In this document: piece by piece, positions 24,296-35,840 of the stretch
How positions within the stretch are numbered: the first letter of the stretch is position 1
How the letters are laid out: every line of letters begins with the position of its first letter
DNA from: Paracoccus onchidii
GTDB taxonomy: Bacteria; Pseudomonadota; Alphaproteobacteria; Rhodobacterales; Rhodobacteraceae
Direction: 5' to 3'
Length of the DNA: 64,000 bases
NCBI RefSeq assembly: GCF_028294535.1
Contig: NZ_JAQBIE010000007.1
Location: forward strand, 62,001 to 126,000
Position numbers and translations under genes: made by a program
The notes under the pieces: generated by a model
What the model saw: the letters and a program-made list of their open reading frames with translations, nothing else
Databases searched by the model: none
Told to the model about the DNA's origin: nothing

Positions 24296-25524
24296 GCCAT
24301 AGCTATCCGGTTGAGTGATTTCTGTGTGCGTTTCTGCGCCATCGACACCAGGGTCACCGCGGCAAGCATCGCGATGAAGGCCGAGCTGGGCATGTGGTAT
24401 CTGTCCTCGGCCACAACCACCGCATGAAGCGACGTGTAATACCCCCATAACGCCACCGGCGGGTTGAAAAAGGCCGCGATCCAGCCGGTGCGTGCCACAA
24501 GCGTGGCGATGCCCGCAAACCCGCCCAGCAGGATCAGATACCAATACCCGGTCGATGCCAGCTTCAGCAGGGTCATGCCGTGATTGCCGATACGCGGTTC
24601 AAGAGCGTCATTGTTCCAGACCACGCCAATGGTTTCCCGATTGTTCAGCTTGACCAGCTTGATGCCCATCAGCTTCAGCGCGTCCAGCGGGTTCTGGGTG
24701 ATGAATGTCTTGGCTTCGTCTTTCAGATACTCGGCCCGTTCGATTTCGGACATGGTTTCGACTTCGGCGGGCAGGGGCATGTAGCCGCCCGTGCTGTCGG
24801 GGTTGTTGCCCATCCACAGATTGGGTCCGAAATTCGTCGACACCATCACCGGCGCGCCCAGCATACGGTCGTTGCGTGCGGTCCAGGGAAGCGCCACCAG
24901 CATGATCAGAAACACGGCGATTGCCGCTTCCAGTGCCGTGACCAGAAACCGGCGCGGCCCATGTGCCAAATCGACCAGCGCAAGGGTAACAGGCACCAGC
25001 AGGATTACGGGGCGAACATAGCCCGCGATACCCCAGACCAGCCCGGCAACCAGCAGGTTTGCCATCGGGCTTCCCGACGGACGTTGCCAGAAGAACAGGC
25101 CGGCAAGGCTCAGGGCGATAAAGAACAGCTCACTGGACAGAACCGTCGTGAAAAAGATCAGGTTCGGCCAGAATGCGACAAGCGCCATGGCGACGATGCC
25201 GACAGCCGCGCCGAAATAGCGGCTGGCCAGCTGAAATGTCAGCAGGATCGCCAGCAGGCTGGCCGCCAGGTTCAGCAGGACCACGCCCCAGAACCCATCC
25301 GTGAACAGATAGGTGAAAGCAATTGCCGCAGCGGTGCCGACGGCCCAATAGGCCGTGGGTTCGGTCGGGGACCAGCCATATATGCCGTGATCGACCAGAT
25401 TGCGCGCAAACTGATGATAGGCCCAACTGTCAGAGACAGGCTCGACGGGCACCAGCATCGCCCAAAGAATGCGCAATGCCATACCGGCGCAAAGGATCAT
25501 CCAGAAAGCGCGATTGACGTTCAT
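24292..25524 (-). CDS. GT39/PMT-like membrane glycosyltransferase
   Basis: A 410-residue integral membrane protein with about nine to ten hydrophobic segments and an acidic first loop (PVSDSWAYHQFARNLVD), as in GT-C enzymes such as ArnT and PMT that use polyprenyl-phosphate sugars on the outer face of the inner membrane. A soluble stretch (about residues 215-330, with FGPNLWMGNNPDSTGGYMP) lies between membrane segments. ATGA overlaps on both sides couple it to the HAD-UbiA and SMR-like genes. The sugar and the acceptor are unknown; the UbiA partner hints at a pentose. Confidence 0.75.
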   Translation of the reverse strand: MNVNRAFWMILCAGMALRILWAMLVPVEPVSDSWAYHQFARNLVDHGIYGWSPTEPTAYWAVGTAAAIAFTYLFTDGFWGVVLLNLAASLLAILLTFQLASRYFGAAVGIVAMALVAFWPNLIFFTTVLSSELFFIALSLAGLFFWQRPSGSPMANLLVAGLVWGIAGYVRPVILLVPVTLALVDLAHGPRRFLVTALEAAIAVFLIMLVALPWTARNDRMLGAPVMVSTNFGPNLWMGNNPDSTGGYMPLPAEVETMSEIERAEYLKDEAKTFITQNPLDALKLMGIKLVKLNNRETIGVVWNNDALEPRIGNHGMTLLKLASTGYWYLILLGGFAGIATLVARTGWIAAFFNPPVALWGYYTSLHAVVVAEDRYHMPSSAFIAMLAAVTLVSMAQKRTQKSLNRIAMA

Positions 25525-27011
25525 GCGACACCTCCACGCGCGGCCAGCGCGAAGATCGCGAACATGGTGACGCCGCTAAGCAGGCTGACCCGGTCACGCA
25601 GTGTAAAGACGATCGGGTCATCGGTCATGAAGCCGCGCCGCGTCATCAGTTGCATGCGACCCAGCCAGAAGAACAGGACCGGGCAGATGAACAGCAACAG
25701 GTCCGGTTGGCCGAACTGCGTCTGGACCTCGGGGTCCTGGGAATACAGCGCAAAGACCAGCACTGCCGCCTGCGCCGCGCCGATGGACATGGCTTGCAGA
25801 ATGGGCAGATCGGCGACAATCAGGTTGCGCCCGGCCGGCTTGTCCGCGCCCCGTTTTGCCATGTCTTCCAGTTCGGCCTGCCGCTTGATGGTAGCCAGCG
25901 AAAAGAACAGGAACATCGAAAACACCAGCAACCAGGGGGACAGGATGATGCCCGTCGCGGCCGCGCCCGCAACAATCCGGAGGGTATACAGCCCGGCCAG
26001 CCCCAGGACATCTGCAACCATCTTGCGTTTAAGCCAGAAGGAATAGGCAGAGGTGGCCAGCAAATAGACAATCAACGTGGCAACGAATGCGCCGGGCAAC
26101 AGGATGATGGCCGACAAGAGTGACAGAACCAGCAGGCCGGCAGCAATCGTCAGCCCCTGTCGCGCATCCGCCGCCCCCGCGGCAAAGGGGCGCAACCGCT
26201 TGCGTGGATGGGCGCGGTCGGCAGGCAGGTCGACCAGATCATTGATGATATAGATCGCCGAGGCGGCCAGCGAAAAGCACAGCATGGCCAGCAAGGCGGC
26301 AGGAAGCTGGGAAAAATCCTGTGCTGTCAGGACCGGCAACAGGATCAACAGGTTCTTGGCCCATTGATGTGGCCTGCACGCCCGGATCAGTGCCCGGACC
26401 GGCCAGCCCGCATCGTTCCCGAGCGTTTCCAGCGGTGTTCCCTGACCTGCAGCGGCGCGTTGAACCTTGGCGTCGGTTCTGACGCCATAGGCACGGCGGG
26501 CGACGGCCCAGACCGGCAGGTCGGTGCGGCTGTCGCCGATATAGTCAAAGCAACCTTCGCCGAAATTTTCGGCCAGAAAGCGGGCCTTGGCGGCGCCGCG
26601 CAGATTTCCCTCGGCGACCGGGCTGCCCGTTCCCAACGCCAGATCGAACAGGCCCAGATGATCCGCGACCGCCTCGACCTGACGGTGATCCGCCGCCGAG
26701 ACCAGCGCCACCGGTCGGCCCTGATCGCGGGCCTGATGGATCAGGTCCAGAACGTCCTGATCATAGGGCAGCAAGGCCGGGTCCAGAACATGTCCGTCAG
26801 CCACATGCCGTTTGAATCCTTCCTTGCCCTCGCGCAGCCAGACCGGCAGCCGCAGCGCTTTGGCCGGATCACGCCCCAAAAGCCCCAGCAGCCCTTCATG
26901 CAGGGTGTCCGTGCGGCATAGTGTTCCGTCAAGATCGACGATCAGCGGAACGGCTTCGGGCGGGAAGCTGGACCCTTCATCTGTGTCCAGAAGATCGATC
27001 TGTTCATTCAT
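25521..27011 (-). CDS. HAD phosphatase - UbiA prenyltransferase fusion (DPPR synthase-like)
   Basis: A 496-residue two-domain protein. Residues about 20-200 are an HAD phosphatase (PLIVDLDGTLCRTDTLHEG, YIGDSRTDLPVW). Residues about 215-496 are a UbiA membrane prenyltransferase with NDLVDLPADRAHPRKRLRP, which matches the ND..D...D..HP.K..RP pattern of decaprenyl-phosphate phosphoribosyl transferases. These enzymes join phosphoribose to a polyprenyl phosphate; the HAD domain would then remove the 5-phosphate. In mycobacteria the two steps are separate proteins. The downstream glycosyltransferase and flippase fit the use of polyprenyl-phospho-ribose or arabinose. No epimerase (DprE1/DprE2) is visible here. 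Family certain, pathway inferred. Confidence 0.85.
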   Translation of the reverse strand: MNEQIDLLDTDEGSSFPPEAVPLIVDLDGTLCRTDTLHEGLLGLLGRDPAKALRLPVWLREGKEGFKRHVADGHVLDPALLPYDQDVLDLIHQARDQGRPVALVSAADHRQVEAVADHLGLFDLALGTGSPVAEGNLRGAAKARFLAENFGEGCFDYIGDSRTDLPVWAVARRAYGVRTDAKVQRAAAGQGTPLETLGNDAGWPVRALIRACRPHQWAKNLLILLPVLTAQDFSQLPAALLAMLCFSLAASAIYIINDLVDLPADRAHPRKRLRPFAAGAADARQGLTIAAGLLVLSLLSAIILLPGAFVATLIVYLLATSAYSFWLKRKMVADVLGLAGLYTLRIVAGAAATGIILSPWLLVFSMFLFFSLATIKRQAELEDMAKRGADKPAGRNLIVADLPILQAMSIGAAQAAVLVFALYSQDPEVQTQFGQPDLLLFICPVLFFWLGRMQLMTRRGFMTDDPIVFTLRDRVSLLSGVTMFAIFALAARGGVA

Positions 27012-27143
27012 GATCGGCAGCTCGACCGGGTTGCAGGCAGGGTATCAGGGCGGCAGCGAATGCAGGGCATCTGACTTTTCCTTGGGGTCCGCGCGCCTGG
27101 GCGGACGGTAACTCGTGACAAAACAAAAGGCGCAACATCGCAC

Positions 27144-27176
27144 GCGGCAAACCTAGCCTCATGGCAGGTTTGCCGC
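27144..27176. repeat. Perfect 11-bp inverted repeat in the gap before the HAD-UbiA gene
   Basis: GCGGCAAACCT (27144-27154) and AGGTTTGCCGC (27166-27176) pair perfectly around an 11-base loop. It sits in the 260-bp gap 27012-27271 between DUF924 and the HAD-UbiA gene, both on the minus strand. It may end the DUF924 transcript (a T-rich stretch follows some bases later on that strand) or act as an operator. Nothing else was recognised in this gap. Confidence 0.6.
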
Positions 27177-27271
27177 AATCTTTAATACACGCAAAGGTTT
27201 ACAGGCCGGCCTGTCGTTATGGGCAGGTTCGGCGGCGGGTGTCACCACTTCGGGCGGAATTCGATGCCATT

Positions 27272-27817
27272 CTAGAACCCGGTATGGGTTTTCAGGAAGG
27301 CTTCCTCTTCGGGGCTGTTCTGGCGCCCCAGAACAGCGTTGCGGTGAGGAAATCGGCCGAATCGCGCGATGATATCGCGATGTTCTTTCGCGAAATGCAG
27401 CGAATGCGCATTGCCCAAGGCTTCGTACAGGGCAACCGACTTGTTCTGATCGTCCAGATCTTCGCTATGCATGAAGGGCAGATAGAAGAACTGCCGGCGC
27501 GTCGGATCGACCTTGCCGTCACAGCCATTTTCAAGCGCCCGTCTGGCAACGGTCAGTGCAAGGTCATTGCTTTCATAGCTGCGCGACGAGTTGCGGAACA
27601 TGTTCCGGGGAAACTGGTCCAGCACGATCACCAGCGCAAGCGCCGACTCGCAATCATGTGCCCAATCCGACAACCTGCCGGCATGAGCGGCTTCGTAGGT
27701 TTCGGCGAATAGCTGGATGATCTGGCGGTCGATATCGTCTGATTTCTTGAACCAGTAAGGCTGCATTTCGGCGGCGAACCAAAAGTTCGAGATATCCAGA
27801 GGGGTCTTCAGCGTCAT
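27272..27817 (-). CDS. DUF924 family protein
   Basis: A 181-residue soluble protein matching DUF924: ISNFWFAAEMQPYWFKKSD at the start, then LVIVLDQFPRNMFRNSSRSY, FFYLPFMHSEDLDDQ and HRDIIARFGRFPHRNAVLGR. The function is unknown. The ATG at 27817 has GGAG at good distance, and the longer frame adds an unconserved leader. It follows the FMN reductase gene by 52 bp on the same strand and may be part of that operon. Confidence 0.85.
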   Translation of the reverse strand: MTLKTPLDISNFWFAAEMQPYWFKKSDDIDRQIIQLFAETYEAAHAGRLSDWAHDCESALALVIVLDQFPRNMFRNSSRSYESNDLALTVARRALENGCDGKVDPTRRQFFYLPFMHSEDLDDQNKSVALYEALGNAHSLHFAKEHRDIIARFGRFPHRNAVLGRQNSPEEEAFLKTHTGF

Positions 27818-27869
27818 CTCTTGCTCCGTATCGATGGGTCTGCCGGTCGGGGTGCTGGCGGGACGGCGG

Positions 27870-28409
27870 TCATATCGTCCCGGCAAAGCCTGCGATGAAA
27901 TCGGCAACCCGCTTGCGCGTTCGCTCATCGGTCAGATTGCCGTTCCCGTCGCACAGGTCACCGGCCTTGGGCACCATCAGGCGGCCCTCCCAATAGGGGC
28001 GCATGTTCAGCGTGCGAATCACTGGCAGCCAATGGGTTTGCGCCAATGTGGTGCCGAAACTGCCGGGCGAGGCCCCCATGATCGCAACAGGCTTGCCCCG
28101 CAGGATCGACAGCCCGTCACCGCGCGACATCCAGTCCAGTGCATTTTTCAGCACGCCGGGAATGCCGTTGTTGTATTCCGGCGTTGCCAACAGTAGGCCG
28201 TCGGCCTGTGCCAGCGCCCCAGTCAGTTGTGACACCGCTGCAGGAATACCCTCTGCTTCTTCAAGGTCGCCATCATACAAGGGGACATCCCTGATTGATC
28301 CGATGTCGATCCTTACCCCTTCGGGGGCCGTTTCCTGTGCCGCGCGCAGCAGCCCGGTATTGAACGAGGCGCGCCGCAGGCTGCCGCTGAGGCCGAGAAT
28401 GGTGGTCAT
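27870..28409 (-). CDS. NADPH-dependent FMN reductase
   Basis: A 179-residue flavodoxin-like protein. The N-terminal LGLSGSLRRASFNTGLLRAA binds FMN phosphate, and TPEYNNGIPGVLKNALDWMS contacts the flavin; together they define the NADPH-dependent FMN/quinone reductase (ChrR/azoreductase) family. It reduces quinones or azo compounds in two-electron steps. It follows the ring-cleaving dioxygenase gene by 48 bp, so both may act on quinone/hydroquinone. Confidence 0.88.
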   Translation of the reverse strand: MTTILGLSGSLRRASFNTGLLRAAQETAPEGVRIDIGSIRDVPLYDGDLEEAEGIPAAVSQLTGALAQADGLLLATPEYNNGIPGVLKNALDWMSRGDGLSILRGKPVAIMGASPGSFGTTLAQTHWLPVIRTLNMRPYWEGRLMVPKAGDLCDGNGNLTDERTRKRVADFIAGFAGTI

Positions 28410-28457
28410 GGATCCTTTCCTTTCGTTGCGCCAATGATGTCATCGCCGGTCCGCCGA

Positions 28458-29399
28458 TCAGTCAAGCGGTTTCAGTCCGGCCTCGATCTCGGCCCGCCGG
28501 TCTTCCAGAAACGGGGGCAGGGACAAGGTTTCGCCCATTCTGTCCCGCGGCTCATCGACGTCGAAGCCGGGATCGTCCGTTGCCAGTTCGAACAGGTTGC
28601 CGCCGGGTTCACGGAAGTAGAGTGAGCGAAAATAGTAGCGTTCGACCTCGCCCGTGTTGGCTACGCGATGATTGCCAAGATGTCGCGCCCATTCGCTGAG
28701 TTGGGGTTTCCCCGGCACGCGGAAGGCGACGTGATGCACGCCGCCGGCGCCCTGACGCGCGACCGGCAGATCGGGTTGAACGGCGACATGCAATTCGGCC
28801 GCGCCGCCGCCATCGCCCATGGAATAGACATGGACCTGGCCGACACCATCGGGGCTGGCATAATCGCGATCCAGTCGCATGTTCATGACCTGCCGCAACA
28901 ATGTGTCGGTGGGGGCAAGTTCAGGCACGGATATGGTGATCGGACCCAGGCCGTGAATTTGGTGCTGCGCGGGAACGGGGCTGGAAGGCCATTGAACGCC
29001 CGCAGGATCGGGCGCGGCGACAAGGCGCAATCGCTGACCTTCCGGATCCTCGAAATCCAGTCCGGCACGAATGTCCTGCCTGTCGATCCTGCCGGTCGAC
29101 ATCCCCAGATCGGCCAGACGTCCGGCCCAGTATTCAAGGCTGTCTTCATCGACGCGCAGGGCGGTGCGGCTGATCGATCGGGTGCCCCTGCGTTCGCGCG
29201 CGGCGGGCCAGTCAAAGAAGGTGATATCGGTCCCGGGGCTGCCCGCGCCATCGGCAAAAAACAGATGATAGGCCGAGACGTCATCCTGATTGACGGTTTT
29301 CTTGACCCGGCGCAGCCCGAGCGTCTGCGTGTAGAAGCGGTTGTTTCCCGCTGCGTCCGCGGTAATCGCGGTCAGGTGATGTATGCCGGTCAACTGCAT
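28458..29399 (-). CDS. VOC-family ring-cleaving dioxygenase (hydroquinone type, MhqO/PcpA-like)
   Basis: A 313-residue protein with two glyoxalase/VOC domains. Metal-ligand positions are visible: HH in [19 protein letters not shown] in [13 protein letters not shown] and Glu in [18 protein letters not shown]. The pattern fits the extradiol dioxygenases that open hydroquinones. It is the first gene of a short minus-strand operon with an FMN reductase and is divergent from a LysR regulator. Substrate is inferred from the family. Confidence 0.82.
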   Translation of the reverse strand: MQLTGIHHLTAITADAAGNNRFYTQTLGLRRVKKTVNQDDVSAYHLFFADGAGSPGTDITFFDWPAARERRGTRSISRTALRVDEDSLEYWAGRLADLGMSTGRIDRQDIRAGLDFEDPEGQRLRLVAAPDPAGVQWPSSPVPAQHQIHGLGPITISVPELAPTDTLLRQVMNMRLDRDYASPDGVGQVHVYSMGDGGGAAELHVAVQPDLPVARQGAGGVHHVAFRVPGKPQLSEWARHLGNHRVANTGEVERYYFRSLYFREPGGNLFELATDDPGFDVDEPRDRMGETLSLPPFLEDRRAEIEAGLKPLD

Positions 29400-29426
29400 G
29401 GCGCAGCCTCCTTGAATGATTGCTTG

Positions 29427-29498
29427 TCCGGAATATGGACGATCAGCCGGGGCGATGGCACTGCCTGCACATGCAACGCCGCATTCGCATATTGCGAA
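29427..29498. promoter_or_regulatory. Two LysR-type T-N11-A boxes in the divergent gap
   Basis: The 127-bp gap between the dioxygenase and LysR starts holds two palindromes of LysR type: TCCGGAATATGGA (29427-29439) and TTCGCATATTGCGAA (29484-29498), the latter with perfect 5-bp arms. Their centres are 58 bp apart. This is the usual place for autoregulation and activation by the neighbouring LysR protein. Confidence 0.55.
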
Positions 29499-29526
29499 CG
29501 CGCGTCATCGGGCTACTGTTCCGGGT

Positions 29527-30429
29527 ATGAGTTGGAGCATCAATGATATCGAGACATTTCTGTCGGTTCTGGATGCGGGCAGCATCTCGGGCGCGGCGGC
29601 GCGGCTGGATCTGTCGAAATCGGTGATCAGCAAACGTATCAGTGAATTTGAAGCGGTGCTGGGCGTGCCTTTGTTCCTGCGCCATGCCGGTCGGATCGCC
29701 CCGACAGATGAGGCGCATGCCTTGGCGCGCCGTTTACGCCCCGCGCTGGCGGAAATGATCGCCGCGACCGAAGATCTGGCCGGACCTGAACGGGAATTGC
29801 GCGGTCGTCTCGCCATCGCCGCACCGATGAGTTTCGGAATCCGCCATCTTGGGCCTGTGATCGCGGATTTCGCCAAGGCTCATCCCGGATTGGCGATCAG
29901 TCTGGATTATGACGATCAGCTGCGCGATCTTGCGCGGACGGGGTTCGATGCCGGGCTGCGCATCGGTGTATTGGCGGACAGCACGCTGATGGCGCGGCGC
30001 CTGTGTGAAGATCCAAGGATGCTGGTCGCAAGCCCCGATTATCTGGTAACCCATGGTTCGCCAACACGGGCCGAGGATCTGCCGGATCACGTCATCATTG
30101 GCTATCGCAACGCCCGTCTGGCCGATATCTGGCCCTTTGAACCCGCGGTTCCCCTGCCTGCGCGTGCCCGTGTCAGCGCCAATAATGGCGAAGCCATGCG
30201 GGATATGGCGATCGGGGGGATTGGCCTTGCCTTGTTGCCATTGTTCATCGTGCATGACGCATTGCGCGATGGCCGTCTGGTCAATGTGCTGCCCGATCTG
30301 GCGCGAAGCGTGTTGCCCGTCAGCGTGGTCTGGCCGCCGGTTCGGCCGATGCCTCGCAAGACCCGTTTACTCGTCGATCATCTGGCGGCGGCTTTTTCCG
30401 GCACTCCTCCCTGGCAACAAGGGCTGTAA
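29527..30429 (+). CDS. LysR-family transcriptional regulator
   Basis: A 300-residue LysR regulator: N-terminal winged HTH (INDIETFLSVLDAGSISGAA, then SKSVISKRISEFEAVLGVPL) and an effector domain from about residue 92. The ATG at 29527 is the conserved start (MSWSINDIETF); upstream extension would run into the operator region. It likely controls the divergent dioxygenase-FMN reductase genes in response to a quinone-like compound. Ligand inferred from context. Confidence 0.9.
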   Translation: MSWSINDIETFLSVLDAGSISGAAARLDLSKSVISKRISEFEAVLGVPLFLRHAGRIAPTDEAHALARRLRPALAEMIAATEDLAGPERELRGRLAIAAPMSFGIRHLGPVIADFAKAHPGLAISLDYDDQLRDLARTGFDAGLRIGVLADSTLMARRLCEDPRMLVASPDYLVTHGSPTRAEDLPDHVIIGYRNARLADIWPFEPAVPLPARARVSANNGEAMRDMAIGGIGLALLPLFIVHDALRDGRLVNVLPDLARSVLPVSVVWPPVRPMPRKTRLLVDHLAAAFSGTPPWQQGL

Positions 30430-30479
30430 TGCTGGCGGCTTTCAGATAGACCGGCATTTCATCGATTGAGGAAAACACG

Positions 30480-30662
30480 ATGCTGGTCGATCCCAATGCG
30501 CCGTTCTTTCGCCCCCGCTGGGTGCGAATTGTCTGTGTTGCACTGCCTTTGATCTGGGCCGGAGTCGAGCTGTACATGGGCAGCCCGTTCTGGGCGATCC
30601 TGTTTGGTGCATCGGGCCTGTATCTGGGCTATCAGCTATTCTTCTGTCGCGACGTGGATTGA
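30480..30662 (+). CDS. Small membrane protein of unknown function
   Basis: A 60-residue protein starting MLVDPNAPFFRPRWVRIV with two hydrophobic segments (about residues 18-34 and 38-55). GAGG lies 10 bases before the ATG. No function is known to me. The last 27 bp overlap the 3' end of the convergent alpha-glucosidase gene. It is 50 bp after the LysR gene. Confidence 0.7.
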   Translation: MLVDPNAPFFRPRWVRIVCVALPLIWAGVELYMGSPFWAILFGASGLYLGYQLFFCRDVD

Positions 30663-32249
30663 GCCGTTTGCGATAAAGGCAAAGCCGTTGGCCGGCAAGA
30701 CCAGCTGCCCCGCGTCGACTGTTGCCTGCGATGGGCCGATCAGGTCGCCGGAAAATTCGAAACGGATCTGGCTTGCGCGTGGCGACAGGTTGAACAGGCA
30801 GGTGATCATGTGCCCTTCATGCCGGCGCTGAAAGGCCAGATAGGGTTCGGGCAGGTCCAGAAATTGCGTGGCACCCCAGCGAAGGGCGGGCTGGGCGCGG
30901 CGAAAGGCCAGCATGGCGCGATAGGCACCCAAAACGCCGCCATTGTCGCCGCCCTGACGTGACACGGCGCGGGCAGCCTGTTCCGTCTTGACCGGCAACC
31001 AGGGCGTTGCCGTCGTGAAACCCGCATTTGGCAGGCTGTCGTCCCAGACCATCGGCGTGCGACAGCCGTCGCGGCCCTTCACCTCGGGCCAGAAGCGCAG
31101 GGCCGGGGGGTCGGTTAGCTCCGCATAGACAAGCTCGGTCTCGGTCTGGCCCAGCTCCTCGCCCTGATAAAGACAGACCGAGCCGGGAAAGGACAGCAGC
31201 ATCGCCGCCGCCTGTTTCGCCAGATCGTCCCGGTTCAGCGCGTGATCGCCCCAGCGGGTCACATGGCGCGGCACGTCATGGTTGGAAAAGGACCAGCAGG
31301 AATGCCCGTCGGGCGCGCCTTTCTGCACGCCCTCGATCACATGGCGGAAATGCCTGGCGGTAAAGGCGGGGCCAAGCATTTCAAAGCTGTAGCACATATG
31401 CAGACGGTCGCTGCCCTCGGTATATTCGGCCATGATGCGGATCGCGGTGTCGCCGCCATCGCCGACCTCGCCCACCATCATCCGCGCGTCGTATTCATCG
31501 GTCAGCGTCCGCAGCCGTTTCAGAAAGCCGATATTCTCGGGACGGTTCTTGGAATGAATATGCTGTTGATAACCATAGGTTTCCGGCCCGTCCGCGTCGG
31601 GGTTGGGCGGGTTGTCGCGCAGCTTGTCGTCGTGGAAATAGTAGTTCACCGTGTCCAGCCGGAACCCGTCGACGCCCCGGTCCAGCCAGAAGCGCATCGT
31701 GTCCAGCAGCGCATCCTGCACCGGGCGGTGGTGGAAATTCAGGTCCGGCTGCTGGATCAGGAAGTTGTGCAGGTAATACTGTCGGCGGCGCGGTTCCCAT
31801 TCCCAGGCCGGCCCACCAAAGACCGAGGGCCAGTTCGTCGGCGGCGTGCCGTCGGGGTTGGGATCGGCCCAGACATACCAGTCGGCCTTGGGGTTGCTGC
31901 GGCTTTGGCGCGATTCCTCGAACCAGGGATGCTTGTCGCTGGTATGGCTGATGACCTGATCGATGATGACTTTCAGGCCCAGATCATGCGCCCGCGCGAC
32001 CATTGCGTCGAAATCTGCCAGCGTGCCGAACAGCGGGTCGATATCGGTATAATCCGACACGTCATAGCCCATGTCCTTCATCGGCGAGGTGAAGATCGGC
32101 GACAGCCAGATCGCATCCACCCCCAGCGCGGCCACGTGATCCAGCCGCCGCGTGATGCCGCGCAGATCGCCGATCCCGTCGCCATTGTCGTCCTGAAAGC
32201 TGCGGGGATAGATCTGGTAGATCACCGCGTCTCGCCACCATTCGGTCAT
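30636..32249 (-). CDS. Alpha-glucosidase (GH13 family)
   Basis: A 537-residue GH13 enzyme of the oligo-1,6-glucosidase/alpha-glucosidase group. The catalytic residues are present: nucleophile Asp199 in DGFRLDTVNYY, acid Glu261 in MMVGEVGDGGD and the transition-state Asp in FSNHDVPRHVTR. Early motifs DVSDYTDIDPLFGT and VIIDQVISHTSDKH confirm the fold. No signal peptide is visible, so it acts in the cytoplasm on short alpha-glucans or maltose-type sugars. It is divergent from glgB (123 bp gap), linking it to glycogen or maltodextrin turnover. Confidence 0.92.
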   Translation of the reverse strand: MTEWWRDAVIYQIYPRSFQDDNGDGIGDLRGITRRLDHVAALGVDAIWLSPIFTSPMKDMGYDVSDYTDIDPLFGTLADFDAMVARAHDLGLKVIIDQVISHTSDKHPWFEESRQSRSNPKADWYVWADPNPDGTPPTNWPSVFGGPAWEWEPRRRQYYLHNFLIQQPDLNFHHRPVQDALLDTMRFWLDRGVDGFRLDTVNYYFHDDKLRDNPPNPDADGPETYGYQQHIHSKNRPENIGFLKRLRTLTDEYDARMMVGEVGDGGDTAIRIMAEYTEGSDRLHMCYSFEMLGPAFTARHFRHVIEGVQKGAPDGHSCWSFSNHDVPRHVTRWGDHALNRDDLAKQAAAMLLSFPGSVCLYQGEELGQTETELVYAELTDPPALRFWPEVKGRDGCRTPMVWDDSLPNAGFTTATPWLPVKTEQAARAVSRQGGDNGGVLGAYRAMLAFRRAQPALRWGATQFLDLPEPYLAFQRRHEGHMITCLFNLSPRASQIRFEFSGDLIGPSQATVDAGQLVLPANGFAFIANGSIHVATEE

Positions 32250-32372
32250 CGGAAACTCCTGTCCCGTGATGCGTGTCGGGGCCAGACAAGCACGACACCG
32301 GCAGCAAGGGAAAGTGGAAGTTAGCGTTCACATGCGCATTGTGTGAAAACTTGCGCAGGCTACAGTGCGGGT

Positions 32373-34559
<2,187 letters not shown>

Positions 34560-34580
34560 CATCATTGGGGAGGATCTGAC

Positions 34581-35840
34581 ATGGCCGAGACGAAACGACT
34601 GACCCGCCGGGCGATGGCCTTTGTTCTGGCGGGGGGGCGTGGCAGCCGCCTGAAGGAACTGACCGACCGGCGCGTCAAGCCCGCCGTCTATTTCGGCGGC
34701 AAGACCCGGATCATCGACTTCGCCCTGTCCAACGCGATGAACAGCGGCATCCGCAAGATCGCCGTCGCCACCCAGTACAAGGCCCACAGCCTGATCCGCC
34801 ATTGTCAGCGCGGCTGGAACTTCTTTCGGGCCGAGCGGAACGAATTTCTGGACATCCTGCCCGCCAGCCAGCGCATGTCCGAGGAACACTGGTATCGCGG
34901 CACCGCCGATGCGGTCGCGCAGAATATCGACATCGTCGACAGCTATGACGTGGATTACGTCATCATCCTTGCGGGCGATCACATCTACAAGATGGATTAC
35001 GAGATCATGCTGCGCGAGCATGTCGAAAGCGGCGCTGATGTCACCATCGGTTGCCTGACGGTTCCGCGCGCCGAAGCCTCGGCCTTTGGGGTGATGGCCG
35101 TCGATGATACGGGACGGATCACCTCGTTCCTGGAAAAGCCCGCCGATCCCCCGGCAATGCCGGATCATCCGAACAAGGCGCTGGCCTCGATGGGAATCTA
35201 TGTGTTCAGTTGGACTTTCCTGCGTGATCTGCTTCTGCGCGATGCCCAGAACCCGGATTCGACCCATGATTTCGGCACCGACCTGATCCCCGACATCGTC
35301 AGGCACGGCAAGGCGATGGCGCATCGTTTTGACGTGTCATGCGTGCGCGCGCCCTCGGAGCCTGCCTATTGGAAGGATGTTGGCACCGTCGATGCGTTCT
35401 GGAAGGCGAATATCGACCTGACCGATTTTACCCCGGAACTGAACCTGTGGGATCGTGACTGGCCGATCTGGACCTATTCCGAAAGCGTGCCTCCGGCCAA
35501 ATTCATCCATGACGAACAGAAACGGCGTGGAATCGCGGTGTCCTCGATGGTGTCGGGGGGCTGTATCATTTCGGGCACCGAGATCAGGAATTCGTTGTTG
35601 TTCACCCATGTGCACACCAATTCCTATGCGTCGCTGGATCATGTCGTGGCCTTGCCCTATGTGACGGTGCATCGCTCGGCACGGCTGACCAATGCCGTGA
35701 TCGATCGCGGCGTGGTCATCCCTGAAGGGCTGATCGTGGGCGAAGATCCCCGCGAAGATGCAAGATGGTTTCGCGTCAGCGAAGGTGGCGTGACACTGAT
35801 TACCCAGAAAATGCTGGACAAACGAGCGGCCGAGATCTGA
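34581..35840 (+). CDS. glgC: Glucose-1-phosphate adenylyltransferase
   Basis: GlgC (419 residues) makes ADP-glucose, the glycosyl donor for glycogen. [20 protein letters not shown] is the nucleotide-binding loop and [13 protein letters not shown] holds the glucose-1-phosphate lysine; the C-terminal part is the left-handed beta-helix. GGGGAGG precedes the ATG. Its stop overlaps the glgA start (TGATG). Confidence 0.96.
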   Translation: MAETKRLTRRAMAFVLAGGRGSRLKELTDRRVKPAVYFGGKTRIIDFALSNAMNSGIRKIAVATQYKAHSLIRHCQRGWNFFRAERNEFLDILPASQRMSEEHWYRGTADAVAQNIDIVDSYDVDYVIILAGDHIYKMDYEIMLREHVESGADVTIGCLTVPRAEASAFGVMAVDDTGRITSFLEKPADPPAMPDHPNKALASMGIYVFSWTFLRDLLLRDAQNPDSTHDFGTDLIPDIVRHGKAMAHRFDVSCVRAPSEPAYWKDVGTVDAFWKANIDLTDFTPELNLWDRDWPIWTYSESVPPAKFIHDEQKRRGIAVSSMVSGGCIISGTEIRNSLLFTHVHTNSYASLDHVVALPYVTVHRSARLTNAVIDRGVVIPEGLIVGEDPREDARWFRVSEGGVTLITQKMLDKRAAEI

